Origin: Inquilinus limosus
GTDB lineage: Bacteria; Pseudomonadota; Alphaproteobacteria; DSM-16000; Inquilinaceae
DNA: 64,000 nt
Direction: 5' to 3'
Assembly: GCF_002195995.1 (NCBI RefSeq)
Contig: NZ_NHON01000016.1
Coordinates: forward strand, 88,107-152,106
Positions within the stretch are counted from its first letter, which is position 1; each line of letters opens with the position of its first letter. Below the pieces are notes generated by a model that did no database searches, was not told the origin of the DNA, and saw nothing but the letters and a program-made list of their open reading frames with translations. The position numbers and the translations under genes were made by a program. Shown here one piece after another: positions 27,914 through 36,831 of the stretch.

Positions 27914-28633
27914 ATGCCGACGCGCACCATCCCGCTCCGCGACCACGCCTTCCGGCCCGACCCGTCGGGCGTGCTGTGGTGGGCGGAGCGGCGCTGGCTG
28001 CTGGTGGCCGACCTGCATCTGGAGAAGGCGACGGCGCTGGCCCGGCGCTCGGGCCGGCTGCTGCCGCCGTATGACAGCGCCCAGACGCTGGTCCGGCTCG
28101 GCGCCGCGATCGACCGGCTGGACCCGGCCGCCGTGGTGGCGCTCGGCGACAGCTTCCATGATTCGGACGGGGCTGACCGCCTTGCCGCCGAGGATCTGGC
28201 GACGCTGACCGGGCTGGCCCGGGGCCGTGACTGGATCTGGGTGCTGGGCAACCACGACCCGGACCTGCCGGCGGCGCTGCCGGGCGACCGGACCGAGGAG
28301 TTGCAGGTCGATGGCCTGGTCTGCCGCCACGCCGCCCATGCCGGGGCGCCCAAGCAACCTGATTTTGGCGGCGAGATCTCCGGCCACTACCACCCCAAGG
28401 CGGCGATCAGCGGCCGCGCCGGGCGGGTGACCGGGCGCTGCTTCGTCGCCGACGAGCACCGGCTAGTGCTGCCGGCCTTCGGCGCCTACACCGGCGGCCT
28501 CGACGTGCTCGACCCCGCGATCCGCCGGCTGCTCGCCCCTATCTTCCACGTCTGGCTGATCGGCCGGACCGGGCTGCATCGCTTCCCCGGCGCCCGGCTG
28601 TCGCCGATCGCGCCGCGCTGGATCGCGGCCTGA
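27914..28633 (+). CDS. pdeM: Ligase-associated metallophosphoesterase PdeM
   Basis: A 239-residue calcineurin-like phosphoesterase. Metal-binding motifs occur in order: DLHLEKA, GDSFHD, GNHDPD, a CRHAAHAG histidine segment and GHYHPKA. In the Lhr-ligase-exonuclease repair clusters this family acts as a manganese-dependent DNA phosphodiesterase or endonuclease. Here it is 3 kb from lhr and over 17 kb from the ligase pair. It lacks a properly spaced ribosome-binding site (see the promoter entry), so it may be translated from a leaderless message. Confidence 0.93.
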   Translation: MPTRTIPLRDHAFRPDPSGVLWWAERRWLLVADLHLEKATALARRSGRLLPPYDSAQTLVRLGAAIDRLDPAAVVALGDSFHDSDGADRLAAEDLATLTGLARGRDWIWVLGNHDPDLPAALPGDRTEELQVDGLVCRHAAHAGAPKQPDFGGEISGHYHPKAAISGRAGRVTGRCFVADEHRLVLPAFGAYTGGLDVLDPAIRRLLAPIFHVWLIGRTGLHRFPGARLSPIAPRWIAA

Positions 28634-28664
28634 CGGGACCGGCCTCCGCCCGCCTGCCGAAATC

Positions 28665-29363
28665 CTAGCCCTTGCCCTGCCCCGCCAGGATCGCGCGCAC
28701 CAGCGGCAGGGTGATCGAGCGGCCCTGCGCCAGGCTGGCGGCGTCGATCTCGGCCACCAGCCGGCGCGCCTCGGCGAAGCTGCGCTCCATCCGCGCCAGC
28801 ATCGCCTGCACGATCTCCGGCCCCACCGCCAACTGGCGGTCGGCGAACAGCTTGGCCAGCACCTGCGCCAGCAGCACGTCGTCCGGCTCGCCCAGCCCCA
28901 CGGCCGGCGCCGCCTTCAGCCGCGAGGCCAGGTCCGGCAGCGCCACCCGCCAACGCGCCGGCGGCTCGCGCGCCGCCACCAGCAGGAAGCCGCCGGCCTC
29001 CTTCAGCAGGTTGTGCAGGTGGAACAGCGCCCGCTCCGCCGCCGCGTCGCCGGCCACCCGGTCGGCATCGTCCAGCGCCACGGCTCCGGCGGCGGCGAGC
29101 TCGGCCGGGTCCGACTCGGCCAGCGCTCCGCCCGCCAGGATGCGGGCGCCGGCCCGCTGCGCCCAGATGCCGAGCAGATGGCTCTTCCCCGCCCCCGGCG
29201 CGCCATGCAGGGCCAGGGCCGGCCCCGGCCAGTCCGGCCAGCGCCCGATCCAGCCCGCGGCCTCGCGGTTGCTGTCGGCGACGATGAAATCCTCCGGCCC
29301 CAGGGCCGGGGGCAGCGACAGGTCGAAGACGAACTGGGCCACCCCTTCGGTGCTCTTGCTCAT
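28665..29363 (-). CDS. hda: DnaA-related regulator of replication initiation (Hda/HdaA)
   Basis: A 232-residue AAA+ protein homologous to the DnaA ATPase core but without its C-terminal DNA-binding domain. Walker A is GAPGAGKSHL and Walker B AVALDDAD; the N-terminus FVFDLSLPPALGPEDFIVAD includes a clamp-binding-type QFVFDL segment. In alphaproteobacteria HdaA works with the DNA polymerase clamp to turn DnaA-ATP into DnaA-ADP and prevent re-initiation. Its start overlaps the upstream membrane-protein stop (ATGA, 29360-29363), within an operon DUF2066 - CDP-alcohol transferase - AI-2E - hda. Confidence 0.92.
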   Translation of the reverse strand: MSKSTEGVAQFVFDLSLPPALGPEDFIVADSNREAAGWIGRWPDWPGPALALHGAPGAGKSHLLGIWAQRAGARILAGGALAESDPAELAAAGAVALDDADRVAGDAAAERALFHLHNLLKEAGGFLLVAAREPPARWRVALPDLASRLKAAPAVGLGEPDDVLLAQVLAKLFADRQLAVGPEIVQAMLARMERSFAEARRLVAEIDAASLAQGRSITLPLVRAILAGQGKG

Positions 29364-30454
29364 GAAACGGTGGGGAGGTCCATGTCGGGAGGGTCGGCGG
29401 GAGGCTGGCGGTACAGCGCGCTCTGCCGGTAGCGATGCAGGGCGAAGCGGGTCAGGACGCCGATCACCGCCGCCATCGGCACCGCCAGCATCACGCCGGT
29501 GAAACCGAACAGGCTGCCGGCGGCCAGCAGCGCGAAGATCACCCAGACCGGGTGCAGGCCGACGGATTCGCCGACCAGCTTCGGCGTGACGAAGTTGCCT
29601 TCGAGGAACTGGCCGAGCAGGAAGATGCCCAGCACCAGCGCCCACATGGTCCAGTCGTCATACTGCACCAGGGCGATACCGACCGAGCTGACCAGCCCGA
29701 CCAGCGAGCCGACATAGGGAATGATCGAGAGCAGGCCGGTCATCAACCCGACCAGCAGCCCGAAATTCAGCCCGACGATGGTCAGGGCGATGGCGTAGAA
29801 CAGCCCCAGCAGCAGGCAGACGATCAGCTGGCCGCGGATGAAGCGGGACAAGGTGTGGTTCACCTCGCGCCCCAGGCCGCGGATGGTCTCGCGCTGCGCC
29901 ACCGGCAGGTTGTGGTCGATCACCCCGATCATGTGGTCCCAGTCGCGCAGCATGTAGAAGGCGACCACGGGAGTGATGAAGACCAGCGACAGCAGGTCGA
30001 TCAGGGCCATGCCGCCCTGCCACAGGCTGCCGATCACCGTGCCGATCCAGGACACGGCGCTGCCGGCATACTGGCTGACCGCCTTCTGGATCTCGTTGAA
30101 ATTGGCGGCCGAGACGCGGTGCCGCAGCTCGGCGATCAGCGGCTGCAGCCGCGTCGCGGCCCGGGCGACATAGTCGGGCACGGCCGAGAGCAGCCCGGTC
30201 ACCTGGTTCAAGAGGATAGGCAGGACGATCAGCGTCACCAGCACGGCGGCGAGCACGAACAGCAGCAGCAGCACCGTGGTCGCCAGCCAGCGGGCCATGC
30301 CGATCGCCTGCAGCCGCCGCGCCACCGGGTCGAGCAGATAGGCGATGATCATGCCGGTGACGAAGGGCGCCAGCACGCCGCTGAGCAGCCAGACCAGCAG
30401 GCAGAAGACGACGAAGCCGATCAGCCAGAAGCGGATTTGGGCGGAGCCGTTCAC
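29360..30454 (-). CDS. AI-2E family transporter (PerM/YhhT-like)
   Basis: A 364-residue inner-membrane protein with about eight hydrophobic segments. The block YIGSLVG-like (IIPYVGSLVGLVSSVGIAL) and LEGNFVTPKLVGESVGLHPVWVI are typical of the family. Members were named for AI-2 export, but many act as ion/proton antiporters or are uncharacterised, so no substrate is claimed. The start is GTG, overlapping the preceding stop as GTGA (30451-30454). Confidence 0.9.
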   Translation of the reverse strand: MNGSAQIRFWLIGFVVFCLLVWLLSGVLAPFVTGMIIAYLLDPVARRLQAIGMARWLATTVLLLLFVLAAVLVTLIVLPILLNQVTGLLSAVPDYVARAATRLQPLIAELRHRVSAANFNEIQKAVSQYAGSAVSWIGTVIGSLWQGGMALIDLLSLVFITPVVAFYMLRDWDHMIGVIDHNLPVAQRETIRGLGREVNHTLSRFIRGQLIVCLLLGLFYAIALTIVGLNFGLLVGLMTGLLSIIPYVGSLVGLVSSVGIALVQYDDWTMWALVLGIFLLGQFLEGNFVTPKLVGESVGLHPVWVIFALLAAGSLFGFTGVMLAVPMAAVIGVLTRFALHRYRQSALYRQPPADPPDMDLPTVS

Positions 30455-31050
30455 GCGTGCGCCCCCGCCGGGGTGAGGAAGCGGCGGATGGTCTCGCGCA
30501 GATAGCCGATCGCCGACAGGATCGTGGTCGCGGCCACGACCCAGACCAGCAGCGCGATCGCGCCGCGGGCGTCGACATGCAGCCCCGGCGCCGCCATCAC
30601 CAGCCCCACCAGAGCCACCTGCATCACGGTGTTGAGCTTGCTGATCATCGACGGCGTCAGCGAGCGGGTGCCGCGGCCGGCGAAATGCAGCACCACCACG
30701 CCCAGCACCAGGCCGATGTCGCGCGCCACCACCAGGACTACCAGCCAGACCGGCAGGGCCGCCATCCAGCTCAGCGCCAGATACGTCCCGACCACCAGCA
30801 GCTTGTCGGCGATCGGGTCGAGATAGCTGCCCAGCGCCGTGCGCGCCTCCAGCCGGCGGGCCAGGATACCGTCGATTGCGTCGGTCAGCGCCGCCACCAC
30901 GAACATCCAGAAGGCGGTGACCAGGCGGCCGTCCAGAATCAGCCAGATCGTCACCGGCGCCAGGACGAGCCGGGCCAGGCTGAGCAGGTTGGGCAGGGAT
31001 CGGACCAGGAGGCGCAAGTAGTCTGACCTCGATGCCAGAAGTGTCGTCAC
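30451..31050 (-). CDS. CDP-alcohol phosphatidyltransferase family protein
   Basis: A 199-residue inner-membrane phospholipid synthase. The catalytic motif D-x2-DG-x2-AR-x8-G-x3-D-x3-D is complete in DAIDGILARRLEARTALG followed by SYLDPIAD, and about six hydrophobic segments surround it. It resembles PgsA (phosphatidylglycerophosphate synthase) but could use another alcohol; position next to hda and an AI-2E gene is the conserved alphaproteobacterial setting of this paralogue. The start is GTG 31050 without a strong ribosome-binding site, 10 bp after the DUF2066 stop. Confidence 0.88.
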   Translation of the reverse strand: MTTLLASRSDYLRLLVRSLPNLLSLARLVLAPVTIWLILDGRLVTAFWMFVVAALTDAIDGILARRLEARTALGSYLDPIADKLLVVGTYLALSWMAALPVWLVVLVVARDIGLVLGVVVLHFAGRGTRSLTPSMISKLNTVMQVALVGLVMAAPGLHVDARGAIALLVWVVAATTILSAIGYLRETIRRFLTPAGAHA

Positions 31051-31060
31051 GCCGGCGCTA

Positions 31061-31798
31061 TTACCCGCCGGTTCGGTGCAGTTCCAGCGCCTGGGCGCCC
31101 TGCTGCACGGTCAGCCCCTGCTGCGACAGGATCTGGTTGAGCTGGGTCTGGTCGCCGGGGAAATGCAGCTCCAGCACCGCCTGCCGCGAGGTCAGGCTGA
31201 CCAGGGAGGACGTGACCACGCCACCGAGGCGGGTCAGCCGGCCCTGCACATCGTACCAGTCGGCCGGCGCCGCGATCGGCACGGTGACGGTGACGGAGCC
31301 TCGCGCCGCGAAGCCGGGCACGGCGCCAGGCTGCGGCAGGGTCCCCGGCAGCGTTCCCGGCGCCGCGCCGGGCGGAAGGGTGGCGGTGACCGGCGGCGCG
31401 GCGGATGCACCGGCCAGCAGCTGCTGCACGCCGGAGCTGCGGAAGGTGTAGGCCAGGGTGGCGGCGTAGTGGCCGGGCGAGGCCTGCTCGGACTTCACCT
31501 GGAAGCTCTGCACCAGCCGCTCGACATCCCCATCGGACATGCGGGAGGCGCGGGCCGGATCGGCGCCGATCTGCTGCAGCAGCTGCTGCAGCGCCTTGCG
31601 TGGGCCCTGGGCGAAGGCCTTGGTCCGCGCCTCGGTCGCGTTCGCCGCCGTCGCCTCGACCGCGACATTGTCGACGGAGTAGCCGGAGGCGCTGCCCGCG
31701 ATCGGCGCGCCGCCTGAGGTCTGGGCACGCACCGGCACCAGCCCGGCGCAGAGAAGCGCGGCCGCCAGAGCCAGGGTCGATCCGATGCGAAGCATCAT
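31061..31798 (-). CDS. DUF2066 domain-containing exported protein
   Basis: A 245-residue protein with a signal peptide ending RAQ-TS. Residues about 35-125 (YSVDNVAVEATAANATEARTKAF to LAYTFRSSGVQQLL) are the DUF2066 domain, which always precedes the CDP-alcohol transferase/AI-2E/hda block in related bacteria. A Gly-Pro-rich linker (about residues 130-160, with repeated PGTLPG units) joins it to a beta-rich C-terminal part. It is shorter than many family members. It is the first gene of its operon and divergent from purM. Confidence 0.82.
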   Translation of the reverse strand: MMLRIGSTLALAAALLCAGLVPVRAQTSGGAPIAGSASGYSVDNVAVEATAANATEARTKAFAQGPRKALQQLLQQIGADPARASRMSDGDVERLVQSFQVKSEQASPGHYAATLAYTFRSSGVQQLLAGASAAPPVTATLPPGAAPGTLPGTLPQPGAVPGFAARGSVTVTVPIAAPADWYDVQGRLTRLGGVVTSSLVSLTSRQAVLELHFPGDQTQLNQILSQQGLTVQQGAQALELHRTGG

Positions 31799-31825
31799 TG
31801 CAAAGCCTTCCGGTTCCGCTATGGT
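31798..31825 (+). promoter_or_regulatory. Candidate purM promoter
   Basis: TTGCAA (31798-31803), a 16-base spacer and TATGGT (31820-31825) on the plus strand. If used, transcription would begin near 31832 and give purM a leader of about 330 bases that includes the whole structured element at 31905-32174. Another A/T-rich site (TTTATATAG around 31854-31862) could serve either strand. Confidence 0.35.
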
Positions 31826-31904
31826 CCGCGCGCATCCGCACGGATAATCCGCCTTTATATAGCACCCCTCATTGCGAGGTCATCATGTGCCCGCCGGTCG
31901 ACCA

Positions 31905-32174
31905 TAGTCCGCATGCCTCACCCTCGATGTGGCCTGCGCCGGTTCAAGACGCCGGCAGGGTAGGAGGCGCGCGCGGCGCGATGCAGCGCATCGGGCAAGC
32001 GCGGCGACGCACCCTGCCGGCGTCTTCAACCGGCCCGAAGGGTTGCCTTGCGGCGGGCGCCTGCGGCCCCGGGCGGCTCGACCGTATGTCCCTATACGCT
32101 CTTCGCCGCCCGGAACCGCATTCACCTCGCCGCAAGACAACGCAGGCCACATGGAGGGTGAGACATGCGGACTA
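31905..32174. repeat. Nested inverted-repeat element in front of purM; possible structured leader
   Basis: The outer arms 31905-31938 and 32141-32174 are 34-base inverted copies with two mismatches. Inside, arm A pairs 31939-31961 with 32011-32033 (23 bases, one mismatch) and carries a CGATGC/GCATCG hairpin (31979-31993). Arm B pairs 32043-32055 with 32128-32140 (13 bases, one mismatch) and 32069-32077 with 32105-32113 (9 bases, perfect), tipped by CGTAT/ATACG (32083-32098). The whole folds into a three-way junction. The right outer arm contains the purM ribosome-binding site GGAGGGTGAG, the ATG and the next codons. It may be a cis-acting RNA or a palindromic mobile repeat. Confidence 0.8.
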
Positions 32175-33235
32175 AAGACAGCTCCGACGCCTATGCCCGG
32201 GCCGGCGTCAACATCGCCGAGGGCGAGGCCTTCGTCGGCGACATCAAGCCCCTGGCCGAGAGCACGCGCCGCAAGGGCATGATGGAGGGGCTGGGCGGAT
32301 TCGGCGCGCTGTTCGACCCCAAGGCCGCCGGCTTCCGCGACCCGATCCTGGTCGCCGCGACCGATGGCGTCGGCACCAAGCTGAAGGTGGCGATCGAGAC
32401 CGGGCGGCATGACACGGTCGGCATCGACCTCGTCGCCATGTGCGTCAACGACCTGGTGGTGCAGGGCGCCGAGCCGCTGTTCTTCCTCGACTATTTCGCC
32501 TCGGGCAAGCTCGACCGCTCGGTCGGCGTCGGCGTGCTGCGCGGCATCACCGAGGGCTGCCGCCAGGCCGGCTGCGCCCTGATCGGCGGCGAGACGGCGG
32601 AGATGCCGGGCATGTACGCCGCCGGCGACTACGACCTGGCCGGCTTCGCCGTCGGCGCGGTCGAGCGCGAGCAGGCCCTGACCGGCCGCGACGTGCGCGA
32701 CGGCGATGTGGTGCTGGGCCTGTCCTCGACCGGTGTCCATTCCAACGGCTACTCGCTGGTCCGCCGCACCGTCGCCGATGCCGGCCTGGCCTGGGACGAG
32801 CCGGCGCCCTTCGCCAACGACAAGTCGGTCGGCGAGGCCTTCCTGACCCCGACCCGGATCTATGTGAAGAGCACGCTGGCCGCCATCCGCGCCGGCGGCG
32901 TCCATGCCCTGGCGCATATCACCGGCGGTGGGCTGACCGAGAACATTCCCCGGGTGCTGCCGGACGGGCTGGGCGTCGCCCTCGACGCCGGCGCCTGGCC
33001 CCTGCCCCCGGTGTTCCGCTGGCTGAAGGCGCAGGGCGGCCTCAACGCCGCCGAGCTGGCCCGCACCTACAACTGCGGTATCGGCATGGTGGTGATCGTC
33101 GCGCCGGACCAGGCAGAAGCGGTGTCGACGATCCTGGCCGGCCAGGGCGAGAGCGCCCACCGGATCGGCCGGGTCGTGGCCGACGCCGCCCATTCCGTGG
33201 CAATCGCGGGGACGGACGCGGCATGGGCCGTCTGA
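32165..33235 (+). CDS. purM: Phosphoribosylformylglycinamidine cyclo-ligase (AIR synthetase)
   Basis: A 356-residue cytoplasmic enzyme of de novo purine synthesis that closes the imidazole ring using ATP. Conserved blocks include [60 protein letters not shown] and [16 protein letters not shown]. The N-terminus [20 protein letters not shown] aligns with known PurM starts, so ATG 32165 is right even though it lies inside a 34-base inverted-repeat arm. It overlaps purN by 13 bp. Confidence 0.97.
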   Translation: MRTKDSSDAYARAGVNIAEGEAFVGDIKPLAESTRRKGMMEGLGGFGALFDPKAAGFRDPILVAATDGVGTKLKVAIETGRHDTVGIDLVAMCVNDLVVQGAEPLFFLDYFASGKLDRSVGVGVLRGITEGCRQAGCALIGGETAEMPGMYAAGDYDLAGFAVGAVEREQALTGRDVRDGDVVLGLSSTGVHSNGYSLVRRTVADAGLAWDEPAPFANDKSVGEAFLTPTRIYVKSTLAAIRAGGVHALAHITGGGLTENIPRVLPDGLGVALDAGAWPLPPVFRWLKAQGGLNAAELARTYNCGIGMVVIVAPDQAEAVSTILAGQGESAHRIGRVVADAAHSVAIAGTDAAWAV

Positions 33236-33870
33236 AGGTTGGCGTTCTCATATCCGGCCGGGGCAGCAACATGGCGGCCCTGGCCGAGGCCTGCAGCGCG
33301 CCGGACTTCCCGGCCGAGATCGCGCTGGTGCTGTCCGACATCCCCGGCGCCGGCGGCCTGGCCGTCGCCGAAGGCCGCGGCCTGGCCACCGCCACGGTCG
33401 ACCGCAAGGCCTATCCCGGCAAAGCCGCCTTCGAGGCGGCGATGGACGAGGCGCTGCACGCCGCGGGGGTCGAGCTGGTCTGCCTGGCCGGCTTCATGCG
33501 GGTGCTGAGCGCCGATTTCGTCGGCCGCTGGCAGGACCGCATCCTCAACATCCACCCTTCGCTGCTGCCGGCCTTCCCGGGCCTGCACACGCATGAGCGG
33601 GCGCTGGCCGCCGGGGTCAGGCTGGCCGGCTGCACCGTGCATATCGTGCGACCGGTGGTCGATGACGGGCCGATCCTGGTCCAGGCGGCGGTGCCGGTGC
33701 TGGACGGCGACGATGCCGCCAGCCTGGCAGCGCGTATCCTGGTGGAGGAACATCGCTGCTATCCGCTGGCGCTGCGCTGGGTGGCCGAAGGGCGGGTCCG
33801 GATCGAGAACGGACGGGTCCGGATCGACGGCACGGCCGCGGCCGCAGACACAATTCGCAACCCATTGTGA
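33223..33870 (+). CDS. purN: Phosphoribosylglycinamide formyltransferase
   Basis: A 215-residue enzyme that formylates GAR with 10-formyl-tetrahydrofolate. It opens [20 protein letters not shown] (phosphate-binding loop), and the catalytic Asn-His-Asp triad lies in [16 protein letters not shown] and VVDDGPIL. The gene starts inside purM, so the two steps are co-expressed. The C-terminal tail after RVRIENG is slightly longer than usual and low in complexity. Confidence 0.95.
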   Translation: MGRLKVGVLISGRGSNMAALAEACSAPDFPAEIALVLSDIPGAGGLAVAEGRGLATATVDRKAYPGKAAFEAAMDEALHAAGVELVCLAGFMRVLSADFVGRWQDRILNIHPSLLPAFPGLHTHERALAAGVRLAGCTVHIVRPVVDDGPILVQAAVPVLDGDDAASLAARILVEEHRCYPLALRWVAEGRVRIENGRVRIDGTAAAADTIRNPL

Positions 33871-33994
33871 TAATTGTCACAAAGCCCAACTCGACGCTGC
33901 GACAATTAAACCCTATTTCACTGGACAAGGTCGGGGGCCACCCGTAAATGGTCCTCGATCGCAAACATACGAAAGCGTGATGAGGATGGGCGCG

Positions 33995-34138
33995 ATGGCC
34001 AGCGAAGGCACGAATCAGGTTCCCGAAGAACTGCTGGCTTCGCGCAAGCAGATGTATGCCAGCTTCGTGCGCTTCAGCACCTGGGGCATCGTCGCCGTCG
34101 CCATCCTGCTGATCGGCATGGCGCTGTTCCTGCTCTGA
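33995..34138 (+). CDS. Small aa3-type cytochrome c oxidase subunit IV-like protein
   Basis: A 47-residue protein: a polar head, then ASFVRFSTWGIVAVAILLIG ending ALFLL as a single membrane helix. The pattern F-x-R/K-x2-TWG before one helix matches the tiny bacterial aa3-type oxidase subunit IV (COX4_pro_2). GAGG nine bases before ATG 33995 supports the start; in-frame ATGs at 33980 and 33986 are alternatives. Other oxidase subunits are not in the window. A strong terminator follows. Confidence 0.7.
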   Translation: MASEGTNQVPEELLASRKQMYASFVRFSTWGIVAVAILLIGMALFLL

Positions 34139-34155
34139 TTTTCGCCATCGGCACG

Positions 34156-34188
34156 AAAAAGGCCGGTCCCGACGGACCGGCCTTTTTT
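34156..34188. terminator. Bidirectional rho-independent terminator
   Basis: A perfect 9-bp stem GGCCGGTCC (34161-34169) / GGACCGGCC (34174-34182) with loop CGAC, preceded by five A and followed by six T. It ends the oxidase-subunit transcript on the plus strand and, by symmetry, can end ndk on the minus strand. Confidence 0.92.
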
Positions 34189-34208
34189 GTTGCCCGGAGG
34201 CGGCGTCC

Positions 34209-34236
34209 GGCCATCCCCGCCGCAGCGGGGATGGCC
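34209..34236. terminator. Hairpin after ndk
   Basis: GGCCATCCCCGC (34209-34220) pairs perfectly with GCGGGGATGGCC (34225-34236) around CGCA, 14 bases after the ndk stop codon. It lacks a T-run, so it may stabilise the 3' end rather than terminate. Confidence 0.5.
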
Positions 34237-34250
34237 GAACACGCTTCGGA

Positions 34251-34670
34251 TCAGCCGACGATCTCGGTGCCGGCGAAGAAGAAGGCGATCTCGATCGCCG
34301 CATTCTCCAGCGAATCGGAGCCGTGCACCGAATTCGCCTCGATCGATTCCGCGAACTCCTTGCGGATGGTGCCCTCGGCGGCGTTGGCCGGGTTGGTGGC
34401 GCCCATGATCTCGCGGTTGCGGGCCACGGCGTTGTCGCCCTCGAGGACCTGGACCACGACCGGGCCCGAGGTCATGAAGGTGCACAGGTCGTTGAAGAAC
34501 GGCCGCTCCTTGTGCACGCCGTAGAAGGCCTCGGCCTGGGCGCGGCTCAGCTGGACCCGCTTCTGCGCGACGATGCGCAGGCCGGCCTCCTCGAACTTGG
34601 CGTTGATCTTGCCGGTCAGGTTGCGGCGGGTGGCGTCCGGCTTGATGATGGAGAAGGTGCGCTCGGCCAT
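34251..34670 (-). CDS. ndk: Nucleoside diphosphate kinase
   Basis: A 139-residue enzyme that balances nucleoside triphosphate pools. The phospho-histidine lies in [12 protein letters not shown] (H116), with [12 protein letters not shown] at the N-terminus. It is a single gene with its own promoter upstream and hairpins downstream. Confidence 0.97.
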   Translation of the reverse strand: MAERTFSIIKPDATRRNLTGKINAKFEEAGLRIVAQKRVQLSRAQAEAFYGVHKERPFFNDLCTFMTSGPVVVQVLEGDNAVARNREIMGATNPANAAEGTIRKEFAESIEANSVHGSDSLENAAIEIAFFFAGTEIVG

Positions 34671-34714
34671 TGGATCCTCGGTGTTCAGGCGTTGGCGGAT
34701 CGGAATTGCGCGGC

Positions 34715-34743
34715 CTTATAGACGGGCGGCCTCGATCCGGCAA
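34715..34743 (-). promoter_or_regulatory. Probable ndk promoter (minus strand)
   Basis: On the minus strand TTGCCG (34738-34743), a 17-base spacer and TATAAG (34715-34720) form a good sigma-70 site, giving a leader of roughly 40 bases before the ndk ATG at 34670. Confidence 0.6.
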
Positions 34744-34788
34744 CCGGAGTGCGCGAATCCGGTCAGGTCGTGCTATGACCGCGCCGCC

Positions 34789-36672
<1,884 letters not shown>

Positions 36673-36683
36673 GGCGGAGCCAT

Positions 36684-36826
36684 CCCCCTCACCCTCCCGT
36701 CGCCAACGCGACGGGCCCCTCCCTCTCCCCGAGGAGAGGGAAATCGGAGCCGCGACCCTCTTACCTCTCCTTGGGGAGAGGTCGAAATCGCGGGGCGATT
36801 TCGGGTGAGGGGGCGGCTCCGGCCCC
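36684..36826. repeat. Intergenic hairpin repeat, copy B
   Basis: A 143-bp element built of nested inverted repeats: CCCCCTCACCC (36684-36694) pairs with GGGTGAGGGGG (36803-36813); CCCTCTCC/GGAGAGGG (36721-36740), CCTCTCC/GGAGAGG (near 36764-36782) and CGAAATCG/CGATTTCG form internal hairpins. Copy C at 40029-40170 is nearly identical in the same orientation. It lies between the ABC-F stop and the dehydrogenase stop and may act as a bidirectional terminator. Confidence 0.88.
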
Positions 36827-36831
36827 TCCGC

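Noticed and set aside
31905-32174. Plain transcription terminator for the purM leader structure
   Set aside because: The outer stem ends inside the purM coding sequence and has no T-run, so it is not a standard terminator.
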